This document shows, in pieces, positions 37,672 to 46,049 of a stretch of 64,000 nucleotides of DNA. A program made the translations under genes and the position numbers. The notes under the pieces were generated by a model, which made no database searches, was not told the origin of the DNA, and saw nothing but the letters and a program-made list of their open reading frames with translations. The stretch is from DATLLJ01 sp035537875 (GTDB taxonomy: Bacteria; Acidobacteriota; Vicinamibacteria; Vicinamibacterales; CAVVIG01), in assembly GCA_035537875.1 (NCBI GenBank), contig DATLLJ010000136.1, positions 1 through 64,000 on the forward strand, written 5' to 3'. Positions within the stretch are counted from its first letter, which is position 1. The number at the start of each line of letters is the position of its first letter.

Positions 37672-37875
37672 CTACATTTTTGTGACGTTACCGGCCTGCG
37701 GGCCTTTCGGGCCGTCGACGATTTCGAACTCCACCGCCTGGCCTTCCTCGAGCGACCGGAACCCGTCACCCTGGATCGCCGAGTAATGGACGAAGACGTC
37801 ACTGCCTCCGTCGCGTTCGATGAACCCGTAACCCTTGGCGTTGTTGAACCATTTGACCTTGCCTGTGATGCGCAT
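37672..37875 (-). CDS. cold-shock protein, CspA family
   Basis: A 67-aa single cold-shock domain: GKVKWFNNAKGYGFIE with RNP1 KGYGFIE, RNP2 VFVHYSAI, and the closing GPQAGNVTKM. It binds single-stranded RNA/DNA as a chaperone. A strong terminator-like hairpin lies about 100 bp upstream on the same strand and may be part of its leader. Confidence 0.97.
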   Translation of the reverse strand: MRITGKVKWFNNAKGYGFIERDGGSDVFVHYSAIQGDGFRSLEEGQAVEFEIVDGPKGPQAGNVTKM

Positions 37876-37968
37876 CGTTCTTCTTCCTAACTTGCTGTGA
37901 CCCGACCTGAAGTCGTGTCAGTAAACCAAGCCCCGGTCGCGTACACCCTGTACTATTCCACCGGAGCC

Positions 37969-37996
37969 AAAAAAAAAGGCCGCGTCTGCGGCCTTT
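37969..37996 (-). terminator. intrinsic-terminator-like hairpin read on the minus strand
   Basis: On the minus strand AAAGGCCGC pairs with GCGGCCTTT (9 bp, loop AGAC), followed by a run of nine T. It is about 95 nt upstream of the csp start codon and 59 bp before purH. No minus-strand gene ends here, so it either protects csp from antisense read-through out of purH or is an attenuator in a csp leader. On the plus strand only TTT follows. Confidence 0.65.
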
Positions 37997-38054
37997 CCCT
38001 TACGGCGCCAGGCCCGCCCGGCGTCGTCACAGATAATACTGGAACTCTCTACCC

Positions 38055-39662
38055 ATGCCAAGGGCTCTGCTTAGCGTTTCGGACAAAACCGGGATCGTGA
38101 ACGTGGCCCGGGGTCTCGTGTCGCGGGGGTTCGAGCTGGTCTCGACCGGCGGCACGGCCCGGACCCTGGCCGCCGCGGGTCTGAATGTGACCGGCGTGTC
38201 GGATTTGACGGGTTTCCCCGAGATGATGGACGGGCGTGTCAAGACGCTCCATCCGGCGCTGCACGGCGGCATCCTCGCCCGCCGCGATCGCCCCGAGGAT
38301 CTCGCCGCGCTCGAACGCCACGGCCTGGGCCTCGTGGACGTCGTGATCGTCAACCTGTATCCGTTCGTGAAGGCGGCCGCGAATCCCGAGACATCGTTCG
38401 ACGCGCTGGTCGAAGAGATCGACATCGGTGGACCCTCCCTCGTGCGCGCCGCCGCGAAGAACTTTCGCGGCGTCCTCGTGGTCGTCGACCCCGAAGACTA
38501 CCCGAGGTTGATTGAAGCGCTCGATGGCACCCCGAGTCTCGCCTTCCGTTACGAGTTGATGCGCAAGGCGCTCGCGCATACGGGCGCGTACGACACCGCC
38601 ATCAGTGCGACGCTGGCGACGATTGATTTGGACGATGACACGTTCGTCCGTCGCGGCGGCGACGGGACGCTGGGAGACCGTCTGACCTGGTCGCTGGAGA
38701 AGATTCGGGATCTTCGATATGGAGAGAACCCTCATCAGCGGGCGGCCTGGTATCGTTCGAGCGTTCTCCAGCGGTCGGCGCTCGCGGACGGTCTCGGCGG
38801 CGCGACCATCCTTCAGGGCAAGGAGCTGTCGTACACGAACCTGCTCGACCTGGATGCCGCGGCGCGCATTGCCCTGGAGTTCGACGAGCCGGCGGCGGCG
38901 GTGATCAAGCACACGAACCCGTGCGGCGCCGCGATCGGCCAATCCGCGGCCGACGCGTACGTTCGGGCGCGCGATGCCGACAGCCTGGCGGCGTTTGGCG
39001 GCATCGTCGCCATCAACCGGCCGCTCGACCGCGCGGCAGCGGAGGCGATTGTGTCAACCTTCATCGAGGCCGTCGTCGTGCCAGCGGTCGAGCCCGACGC
39101 GCGGCCGATTCTCGCGGGGAAGGCGAACATGCGCGTCGTGATCGCCGACTTCGAACGCTTGCGAGGCGGCGGTCTCGAGGTCCGCAGCATCCTCGGCGCG
39201 GCGCTCGTCCAGGAGCGTGACGTTGTCGCCGAAGCGCGCACGGCCTGGCAGGGAAGCGAGCCCGACGGGTTGCGCGTGGTGACCAGGCGGCAGCCTTCGG
39301 CTGAAGAATGGGGCGCGCTGCGCTTCGCCTGGCGGGTTTGCGCACACGTCAAGTCCAACACGGTGATCTTCACCAACGCGACGCAGACACTGGCCATTGG
39401 TGCGGGCCAGATGAGCCGCGTGGACGCGGTCGAAGTGGCGATTATGAAAGCGCGTCAGCGCGGGGAACGGACGCTCCAGAATTCTGTCGCCGCCTCCGAC
39501 GCGTTCTTCCCTTTTCGCGACGGGCTCGACGCGGTCGCCAGGGCTGGCGCCACGGCCGTCGTCCAGCCGGGCGGGTCGGTGCGTGACGCCGAGGTGATCG
39601 CGGCCGCCGACGAGCACGGCCTGGCGATGGTGGTCACCGGCCGACGGCATTTTCGGCATTGA
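38055..39662 (+). CDS. purH: bifunctional AICAR transformylase / IMP cyclohydrolase
   Basis: A 535-aa enzyme for the last two steps of de novo purine synthesis. The N-terminal IMP cyclohydrolase domain has ALLSVSDKTGIVN, ELVSTGGTARTL, GFPEMMDGRVKTLHP and HGGILARR. The C-terminal transformylase domain has RYGENPHQ, GKELSYTNLLDLDAA, VIKHTNPCGAA, CAHVKSNTVIF, GAGQMSRVDA and the final SDAFFPFRDG. Normal length, no breaks. Confidence 0.97.
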   Translation: MPRALLSVSDKTGIVNVARGLVSRGFELVSTGGTARTLAAAGLNVTGVSDLTGFPEMMDGRVKTLHPALHGGILARRDRPEDLAALERHGLGLVDVVIVNLYPFVKAAANPETSFDALVEEIDIGGPSLVRAAAKNFRGVLVVVDPEDYPRLIEALDGTPSLAFRYELMRKALAHTGAYDTAISATLATIDLDDDTFVRRGGDGTLGDRLTWSLEKIRDLRYGENPHQRAAWYRSSVLQRSALADGLGGATILQGKELSYTNLLDLDAAARIALEFDEPAAAVIKHTNPCGAAIGQSAADAYVRARDADSLAAFGGIVAINRPLDRAAAEAIVSTFIEAVVVPAVEPDARPILAGKANMRVVIADFERLRGGGLEVRSILGAALVQERDVVAEARTAWQGSEPDGLRVVTRRQPSAEEWGALRFAWRVCAHVKSNTVIFTNATQTLAIGAGQMSRVDAVEVAIMKARQRGERTLQNSVAASDAFFPFRDGLDAVARAGATAVVQPGGSVRDAEVIAAADEHGLAMVVTGRRHFRH

Positions 39663-39670
39663 TCGTCAAA

Positions 39671-39725
39671 GGCGGAGGCTGGAGGTTGGAGACTGGAGGC
39701 TAGAGGCTGGAGGTTAGGGGCTGGG
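39671..39725. repeat. RGAGGYT heptamer array (locus D)
   Basis: About seven adjacent 7-bp units: GGAGGCT, GGAGGTT, GGAGACT, GGAGGCT, AGAGGCT, GGAGGTT, AGGGGCT. It lies 9 bp after the purH stop and before the convergent O-antigen-ligase-like gene. Only the G-rich orientation is present here. Confidence 0.8.
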
Positions 39726-39741
39726 ACCGTGGGCAGGCCGA

Positions 39742-40947
39742 TTAGCCTGCGCGCGGCCGTGCGACGGCGAACGGCAGCGTGATCAGCACGAGAAACAGGA
39801 TCTGGAACTCCGAGTCGCCGAAGTTGTGCTCGGTCATACCGGCGGCGAACATCGCCACGGTGCATCCGAGGGTCGCGGCGGACAGGAATCGGAGCGGACC
39901 GTCGCGGGGCGCATGGCGAAACAGCGCGACGGCACCCAGGACGGCGGCGACGACGAACCAGAGCCAGAGGGCGAGGGCGGGGAGCCCGCGTTCGGCGGCG
40001 ATTTGCAGCGGGACATTGTGCAGGTGCGAGACGGTTTCCTCTACGGCGCCCGAGTCCCTGAATTGCGGGTACACCCGTTCAATCATGTTGGGTCCCACCC
40101 CGAAGATCGGATGGGCTTTGACGATCTGGGCTCCCGCACGCTGCATGGCGAATCGATCACTGATCGTGATATCGCCGAGATCGAACACGGAGTAGAAGCG
40201 CTGAAGGACCGGCGCGGGGGCGCTGGCAAAGAACAGCGCGGCGATGACGGGTAAGACCGCTGTCAGCCGGATGTCCCGCATGACCAGCAGCAGGGCCACG
40301 GCCGCACACGCGCCCAGCCAGGCATTGCGCGTCAGGCTGAGAGCCAGCACCACGCTCAACGCCGGAATGACCAGCGCCGGCCAGATTCGCGATCGCGTCA
40401 TGAAGAGCACACGCGCCAGCGCCAGCGTGAGCGCCAGCATCATCAGACCCGAGAACGTCATGTACAGACCGAGCGTGCTGCGCACTCGCTGTCCGAGGTT
40501 GTCGTAGTGCAGGATCGAATACTGGCTGATGCCAATCAGCGCGCTGAAGGCCGCTGCCGCCAGCACGATCGTCGTCAGCATCAGCGCCGAATCCTCGTCC
40601 ACGACGTCGTAGGTCAACGGTACGAGGAGCAACAGAATCAACTGCTTGCAGTCGGCGAAGCTGGTGGCCGGATCGGGGGACAGGACCGCGGAGACCATCG
40701 TCCACGCGGCGTACAGCAGCAGCGGCATCATCCAGGAGGGTGCCAGTGGGCGTCGCCGTTCGATGATCAAGGTCACCGCCCAGCCGGCCAGGGCAAGGCC
40801 GAGGAACATCTCGGAAATAGCGATCGAGAACTCGACCGCGGCGACCGTCAGCGCCAGACCGACGAGTGCCACCTGCCGCGGGAGCATCGCCGCCTGCGAT
40901 TCGATCGGCGCGTCAGCGATCGCGTGATTCAGGGATGTCGTCGTCAT
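39742..40947 (-). CDS. O-antigen ligase-like membrane protein
   Basis: About 401 aa with many hydrophobic helices and a large polar segment near the C-terminal third, the layout of the Wzy/WaaL (O-antigen ligase) family. The block RAGAQIVKAHPIFGVGPNMIERVYP with SHLHNVPLQIAAERGLPAL is the family signature containing the functionally important His. It joins or polymerises polysaccharide at the inner membrane. ATG 40947 overlaps the upstream glycosyltransferase end by 35 bp. Confidence 0.85.
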   Translation of the reverse strand: MTTTSLNHAIADAPIESQAAMLPRQVALVGLALTVAAVEFSIAISEMFLGLALAGWAVTLIIERRRPLAPSWMMPLLLYAAWTMVSAVLSPDPATSFADCKQLILLLLVPLTYDVVDEDSALMLTTIVLAAAAFSALIGISQYSILHYDNLGQRVRSTLGLYMTFSGLMMLALTLALARVLFMTRSRIWPALVIPALSVVLALSLTRNAWLGACAAVALLLVMRDIRLTAVLPVIAALFFASAPAPVLQRFYSVFDLGDITISDRFAMQRAGAQIVKAHPIFGVGPNMIERVYPQFRDSGAVEETVSHLHNVPLQIAAERGLPALALWLWFVVAAVLGAVALFRHAPRDGPLRFLSAATLGCTVAMFAAGMTEHNFGDSEFQILFLVLITLPFAVARPRAG

Positions 40948-41797
40948 TCGGCACTTCCGACGCGATGATCCCACGCAACCGGGCCAACCACCAGCGGGCC
41001 CGGCCGTCGAGCTGGCCCATGATCGGCTGAGCTTTCAGCCGATCGGCAGCCTCGGACGCCGTGAGGTCTTCGAGCAGCACCCGGCACAGGAACCGTTCCG
41101 CGGCGCAGTTGAACCACGGGCGGTTGGCCCAGTAGTGATCGAACCACGGCGCCGCCTCTTCGAGCGGCGCGTAGGCGGGCAACACAATACTGCAGGCGAG
41201 CTGATCGACAGCGAAATATCGTGTGGCGGGCCGGATCTCGTCGTAGACGGCCAGCGTCCGATCGAAAATCCCCACATGCCGGCGCGAGCTGGCCACGACG
41301 CCCGCGTTCCACATCGCCGATGTCTCGTTGGGGGTAATCCCGTTCCACGTGCGACCAACCACCTCTCGGGCCAGCGGTCGATCGCCTTTTCTGGGCGGCG
41401 CCGCCAGCCGGTACTCCCGTTGATGCATGAACACGGCTCCGGCCGCCAGTCGCGCGACAAAGGGCGTCAAATCCCGGCGCGCCATCGTGTCGGTGTCGGC
41501 CAGAGCGACGTCGGCCGCCCCGTCCGCGGCGAGGTGCCTGAGCGCCTCGAGGCTGGGACGGAACGGATCGTCGTACGCCCCGCGCCAACTCTTGACGAGC
41601 GCCGGCGTCAACTGGTCAATCGTAATCGAGTCTCGAAACCACCGGTAGTGGGCCGGGCGGTCGGTCAAGAGGATGACCTCGCTCGATGCCGGAGCGTGGG
41701 CGCGGAGCGTCAGCAGAGCGAGCGCGGCTTCGCGATGGAGCCTGGCGCTCGGTCCATACGCCAGGACTCCGAAGCGGGTTCGCGCCGACTCGCTCAC
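40913..41797 (-). CDS. glycosyltransferase-like protein of LPS cluster
   Basis: About 294 aa from GTG 41797, which overlaps the upstream GT9 stop (GTGA). A GT-A type layout is suggested: FGVLAYGPSARLHREAALALL, then SSEVILLTDRPAHYRWF, and a DTD at 101-103 in ADVALADTDTMARRDL. Later NAGVVASSRRHVGIFDRTLAVYDEI and YFAVDQLACS match the GT-A family fold region. Sugar and acceptor not predictable. Located between the heptosyltransferase-like and O-antigen-ligase-like genes. Confidence 0.65.
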   Translation of the reverse strand: MSESARTRFGVLAYGPSARLHREAALALLTLRAHAPASSEVILLTDRPAHYRWFRDSITIDQLTPALVKSWRGAYDDPFRPSLEALRHLAADGAADVALADTDTMARRDLTPFVARLAAGAVFMHQREYRLAAPPRKGDRPLAREVVGRTWNGITPNETSAMWNAGVVASSRRHVGIFDRTLAVYDEIRPATRYFAVDQLACSIVLPAYAPLEEAAPWFDHYWANRPWFNCAAERFLCRVLLEDLTASEAADRLKAQPIMGQLDGRARWWLARLRGIIASEVPNDDDIPESRDR

Positions 41798-42903
41798 CGC
41801 TCGATCACCGCGGGGTTCGCGGGCGCCGACGGCGCGGGACGTTTGCCGGTGGCGAGCAACCGCTCGGCGGCGTCGATAACGCGCGACGCCTCGATGCGGG
41901 TGAGACACCGGAAGTCGCCAGGCTCGCAAACACGTTGGTCGCAGGGCCTGCACGGCAACCCGTCGATCTCGATCGACTCCGAGCCGATCGCCGGATCGCG
42001 CCACGGCGACGAGCGTTCGGAAGGCGTCGGCCCGAAAATGGCGACGATCGGCACGCGAGTCGCAGCTGCCAGATGCAACGGACCGCTGTCACCGCCGATG
42101 TACACCGCGCTTCTCTCGAGCAGGGCGCGGAGCTCAACCAGCGAAAAATCGCCGCTGTCGAGCACCCGTGGCTGGCGGTCACTTGAAAGCGTCTGCCTCG
42201 CCTGGTCGACGATGTCCCGCGCAGCCGTCCGGTCAGCCGGGCCTGACGTGACGATGACGCGACGCCCCGCGTGATCGGCCAGCGCGGCGACGGTGGTGAC
42301 GAACGACGCGTGAGGCCATCGGCGAAACGGGGAGCTCGCGCTCACGTGCACGACGGCAATGTCTTCGTCCAACCCGACGCCCGCCGCGGCCAGCCGTTCG
42401 TCGACGCGTCGAGCCGCGTCCCAATCAACTGGCATTTCGATCGGATTCTCGACCCGGTTCGGCGCGGGAATGTCGAGCACCCGCAGCAGGTCCCACTGGT
42501 TTTCCACTGAATGCCGACGTCGAAGGCTGCGCGGGCGTTCGACCACGTCCGTGTACATCCAGCTCCGGCCGACGACGTTGTAGCCGATCCGTCGGGGGGC
42601 GCCGCACAGCAGCGTCAGGAGGGAAGCGCGCGGCCCGCCGTGAAAGTCTATGGCCAGGTCGTAACGGGCGCGCCGCAGTCGGTGGGCGAGTCGAAGATCC
42701 GCAGACAGTCCAGCGACGCCACCGCGGCGGGGGACGACCATCACTTCGGCCAGATGCGGGTTGCCGGCTACCACCGGAGCGGCGGGCGGTTCGACGAGAT
42801 AGGTGAGATGGGCGTCCGGAAACCGCCGGCGCAGGGCTGCCACGGCGGGCGTGGTGAAGACCACATCGCCGATCTGCCGCAGGCGCACCAACAGAATCTT
42901 CAA
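41794..42903 (-). CDS. glycosyltransferase family 9, heptosyltransferase-like
   Basis: A 369-aa GT-B enzyme: KILLVRLRQIGDVVFTTPAV at the N-terminus, then YDLAIDFHGGPRASLLT, and the C-terminal donor-site blocks VVHVSASSPFRRWP, YIGGDSGPLHLAAATRVPIVAIFGPT. The block FGPT with a following Cys motif (CRPCDQRVC, CLT) is typical of WaaC/WaaF/RfaF relatives. It adds heptose or another sugar to the LPS core. First gene of the minus-strand cluster after the Trm112-like gene (69-bp gap). Confidence 0.88.
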   Translation of the reverse strand: MKILLVRLRQIGDVVFTTPAVAALRRRFPDAHLTYLVEPPAAPVVAGNPHLAEVMVVPRRGGVAGLSADLRLAHRLRRARYDLAIDFHGGPRASLLTLLCGAPRRIGYNVVGRSWMYTDVVERPRSLRRRHSVENQWDLLRVLDIPAPNRVENPIEMPVDWDAARRVDERLAAAGVGLDEDIAVVHVSASSPFRRWPHASFVTTVAALADHAGRRVIVTSGPADRTAARDIVDQARQTLSSDRQPRVLDSGDFSLVELRALLERSAVYIGGDSGPLHLAAATRVPIVAIFGPTPSERSSPWRDPAIGSESIEIDGLPCRPCDQRVCEPGDFRCLTRIEASRVIDAAERLLATGKRPAPSAPANPAVIER

Positions 42904-42972
42904 TGAATCCGCAATCTGCAGTAAACCCGCAACCCGTCGTCCGCGATTTGCAAGGTCATGCTTCCTGCCGCG

Positions 42973-43143
42973 TCACGGTTCGATGGTGGCTTCGTCGATG
43001 AGCATGACCGGGATGTCGTCCTTGATCGGATACACACGTTTGCACACGTCGCACTTGAGCGCCGTGCCGTTTTTGACGAGTACGACGGCGGTTTTGCAGT
43101 TCGGACACGCCAGAATCTCGAGTAGTTCCGGGTCAACAGCCAT
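42973..43143 (-). CDS. Trm112-family small zinc-ribbon protein (YcaR-like)
   Basis: A 56-aa product from ATG 43143 to TGA 42973: MAVDPELLEILACPNCKTAV at the N-terminus, LKCDVCKRVYPI, then DDIPVMLIDEA. The four Cys (CPNC and CDVC) form a zinc ribbon, and the family end IPVML is intact. Small enough to be missed by gene callers. Similar genes sit beside lpxK/kdsB in Proteobacteria, and here beside LPS glycosyltransferases. It is divergent from the TPR gene with only 50 bp between starts. Confidence 0.93.
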   Translation of the reverse strand: MAVDPELLEILACPNCKTAVVLVKNGTALKCDVCKRVYPIKDDIPVMLIDEATIEP

Positions 43144-43193
43144 TGACGGGAATATATGACACCTTTACGCATTTTGTGGAACAATTCCAGGTT

Positions 43194-45179
43194 ATGAGGC
43201 TTGCGCTCTCCGCCCCCCTCGTGTGTCTGGTCTGCATATCGGTGCCTGCGGGGGCCGCCGCACAGGCGGCGGGCGCCCGGGCGCCTCAACAGCCGGCTCC
43301 CGCCAGCAATGTTGCTCAGGCGTACGAGCAGTTCCTGCTCGGTCACCACCTCGAGGAGCAGGATGACATCGCGGGCGCGATTGCCGCGTACCAGAGGGCG
43401 AGCGATCTCGATCCGTCAGCCGCGGAGATTCCCGCTGAGCTCGCTGCGCTGTACCTCCGCCGCGATCGTCTGGACGAAGCTGTCAGCAGCGCAGAGCGCG
43501 CGCTGAAGATCGATGCCGCGAATCGCGAAGCACACCGTGTGCTCGGGATGATTGCCGCAGTGAGAGCCGACGGGCGGCGGCTGCCGCAGGGCGTCGCGGA
43601 CGAAAACATGAAAAGCGCGATCGATCATCTCGAACGGGCAGTCGCCGACCCCGTCGGCGAAGCGGACCCGAACGCGCGGGGGACGCTGGCGCGCCTGTAC
43701 CTCCGCTCGAACGAGTTCGAGAAGGCGATTCCGGTGCTCGTCGATCTCGTGCGCCAGCAACCGGCCTGGGCCGAGGGCCCGCGGCTTCTGGCCCAGGCAT
43801 ACGCGGGCGCCGGTCGGACCGCCGAGGCGATCGAACTGCTGGACCAGCAGGCATCCGAGGATCCAAGCCTGCTGCCGACGCTGGCTGATTTCTACGAGCG
43901 GCAGCGCCGGTGGTCCGACGCCGCCAACGCTTACGCGCGCGCGCTCAATGTGGCGCCGCGCAACACCGATCTGAAGATTCGCTACGCCCAGGCGCTGCTC
44001 AACGTCGGCGGACGCGACGATCTGACCAAAGCGCGCGATGCGCTCAACGAGCTGGTGTCGACCCGCAACGATGCGCGCGCACTGTACATGCTCTCGCAGG
44101 CGAACCGGCGCCTTGGTGACGTGCCGGCCGCTGAAGCTGCCGCCCGTCGTCTGATCAGCGTTCAGGACTCGAGTCCCTGGGGCTACTATGCGCTGGCGCT
44201 CGCCCTCGAGACCACCCACCAGCATCAGGAGGTGATCGATGCGCTGACGCCTGCGGTGGCGAAGTTCCGTGGGCTGTCAGGCGATCGCTCGCTGGAGCTT
44301 GGGATGCTCCTGCCGCATCTGGGCTTCGCGCATCAGGAGCTGGGTGAGTACGACAAGGCGCTCGCGGTGTTCGACGAGGCGTATCGCCTCTCCCCGAAGG
44401 ACCCGTCCATCGCCGGTTATCTGATCGGCGCGAACATCGCCGCCAAGAAGTACACCACCGCCATCGAGCTCGCGAAGAAAGTTCGCGCGAACAACCAGAA
44501 CGATCTGGCGCTGGCGCGGCTCGAAGCCCAGGCGCTCCAGCACGACGGCAAATCCGCTCAGGGCATCGCGCTGATGGAAGAGCTGCTCGGAACGAACGGC
44601 GACAACCCCGCCGCCTATGTGGCGCTCGCCCAGGTCTATGCCGACGCATCCCGCCACCCGCAGGCCGTCAAGCTGCTGCAGGACGCTCAGGCCAAATTCC
44701 CCTCTTCCACCTCGATCGTCTTCGAGCTCGGCGCGACCCTGGAGAAGCAGAAGAATTACGTGGAGGCCGAAGCGGCATTCAAACAGGTGCTCGTGATCGA
44801 GCCCGACAACGCGGCCGCGCTCAACTACATCGGCTACATGCTCGCCGAGCGCGGCGAGCGACTGGACGAGTCGGTAGAGTACCTGAAGAAGGCGCTCGAG
44901 ATGGAGCCGGACAACGGCTCGTTTCTCGACAGCATCGGGTGGGCCTATTTCAAGGCCGGCAAACTCGATCTGGCCGAAGAGAACCTGAAGCGCGCGGCCG
45001 ATCAGATGAGGGTCAATTCGGTCGTCCAGGAACACTACGGTCAGGTGTTGTTCAGGATGGGCCGTTTCGAAGACGCCATCGCGGCGTGGAATCGCGCGCT
45101 CGCCGGAGACGGCGCGTCGATCGACCGCGAAGACATCGACAGGCGCATCCGGGAAGCCAGGCAACGACTGAAGAAATGA
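43194..45179 (+). CDS. exported TPR-repeat protein
   Basis: About 661 aa from ATG 43194; signal peptide LALSAPLVCLVCISVPAGAAAQA. The rest is TPR helices, for example AYEQFLLGHHLEEQDDIAGAI, LDPSAAEIPAELAALYL, YDKALAVFDEAYRLSPKDP, NYVEAEAAFKQVLVIEPDN and ALNYIGYMLAERGERLDES, a C-terminal unit with the LNYIGY/SIGWAYF pattern. It is placed before the LolB-like gene, so it may be an envelope scaffold. An upstream ATG at 43143 is in frame but does not give a signal peptide. Confidence 0.85.
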   Translation: MRLALSAPLVCLVCISVPAGAAAQAAGARAPQQPAPASNVAQAYEQFLLGHHLEEQDDIAGAIAAYQRASDLDPSAAEIPAELAALYLRRDRLDEAVSSAERALKIDAANREAHRVLGMIAAVRADGRRLPQGVADENMKSAIDHLERAVADPVGEADPNARGTLARLYLRSNEFEKAIPVLVDLVRQQPAWAEGPRLLAQAYAGAGRTAEAIELLDQQASEDPSLLPTLADFYERQRRWSDAANAYARALNVAPRNTDLKIRYAQALLNVGGRDDLTKARDALNELVSTRNDARALYMLSQANRRLGDVPAAEAAARRLISVQDSSPWGYYALALALETTHQHQEVIDALTPAVAKFRGLSGDRSLELGMLLPHLGFAHQELGEYDKALAVFDEAYRLSPKDPSIAGYLIGANIAAKKYTTAIELAKKVRANNQNDLALARLEAQALQHDGKSAQGIALMEELLGTNGDNPAAYVALAQVYADASRHPQAVKLLQDAQAKFPSSTSIVFELGATLEKQKNYVEAEAAFKQVLVIEPDNAAALNYIGYMLAERGERLDESVEYLKKALEMEPDNGSFLDSIGWAYFKAGKLDLAEENLKRAADQMRVNSVVQEHYGQVLFRMGRFEDAIAAWNRALAGDGASIDREDIDRRIREARQRLKK

Positions 45180-45189
45180 CGCGGGCGCG

Positions 45190-46029
45190 GTGGCCGCATT
45201 GAAGGTCACGAACCTCGCGACTCTCACGCTGCTCGCCACCCTTACCGCGGCGTGCCGACCTTCCCTCATGACGCTCCCCTCTGGCGCCGCCACTCCGGTC
45301 GCTCCGGCGGCAGCCGCCGCCGCGCTGGCCCAGGCGACGTCCGGATGCGCCGCCGTCCGAACGCTCACGGCGGAACTGGCGGTCAACGGATCGGCCGGCG
45401 AGCGCCGCCTCCGCGGACGGCTGCTTGGAGGGGTTGCAGCGCCGTCATCGGTACGGCTGGAAGCCCTGGCGCCATTTGGACAACCGATCTTCATCTTCGT
45501 CGCGATGGACGATCAGGCCACTCTGCTGTTGCCGCGAGACGAGCGTGTGCTTCAGGGCGGACGCCCGGATGCCGTTCTCGAGGCCGTTGCCGGCGTGCCG
45601 CTCGCCGCGAGCGATCTCGAGACGACCCTGACGGGGTGCGCTCCTCCGGATGCCTCGGCTGCTTCCGACGCCAGACAGTTCGGCGATACGTGGATCGTGA
45701 TCGGCTGGCCAGGCGGCGAGCTGTACCTCCGGCGCAACCCGCCGAGCGGATCGTGGGAGCTCGTGGCCGCGACGCGGACCGCTTCGGCGGGACGATGGCG
45801 CGCTGAGTACACCGACCGGCAAGCCGAGGTGCCGCGCTCGATCCGGGTGACGAGCATCGATGACGAGGGCAATACCGGGAAGACCTTCGATCTGCGCCTT
45901 ACTCTCTCACAGGTGGAGATCAACACGCCGCTCGCGCCAGAGGCCTTCACAGTCCGGGTTCCCGCCGCAGCGACACCCATCTCGCTCGACGAGCTTCGCG
46001 CTTCGGGCCCGCTGGCGCCGCCGCGGTGA
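45190..46029 (+). CDS. LolB-like outer-membrane lipoprotein
   Basis: A 279-aa lipoprotein from GTG 45190. Signal peptide with lipobox ending LTAAC (Cys 22). The mature part begins with an Ala/Pro-rich linker, then ELAVNGSAGERRLRGRLLGG, EALAPFGQPIFIFVA, LLLPRDERVL: strands resembling the LolA/LolB fold. Sequence similarity is weak; the placement before ispE, tRNA, prs, rplY and pth is the proteobacterial lolB position, which supports the call. Its role would be anchoring lipoproteins in the outer membrane. Confidence 0.65.
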   Translation: MAALKVTNLATLTLLATLTAACRPSLMTLPSGAATPVAPAAAAAALAQATSGCAAVRTLTAELAVNGSAGERRLRGRLLGGVAAPSSVRLEALAPFGQPIFIFVAMDDQATLLLPRDERVLQGGRPDAVLEAVAGVPLAASDLETTLTGCAPPDASAASDARQFGDTWIVIGWPGGELYLRRNPPSGSWELVAATRTASAGRWRAEYTDRQAEVPRSIRVTSIDDEGNTGKTFDLRLTLSQVEINTPLAPEAFTVRVPAAATPISLDELRASGPLAPPR

Positions 46030-46049
46030 GCTGGCCGCCAGTGACACCG

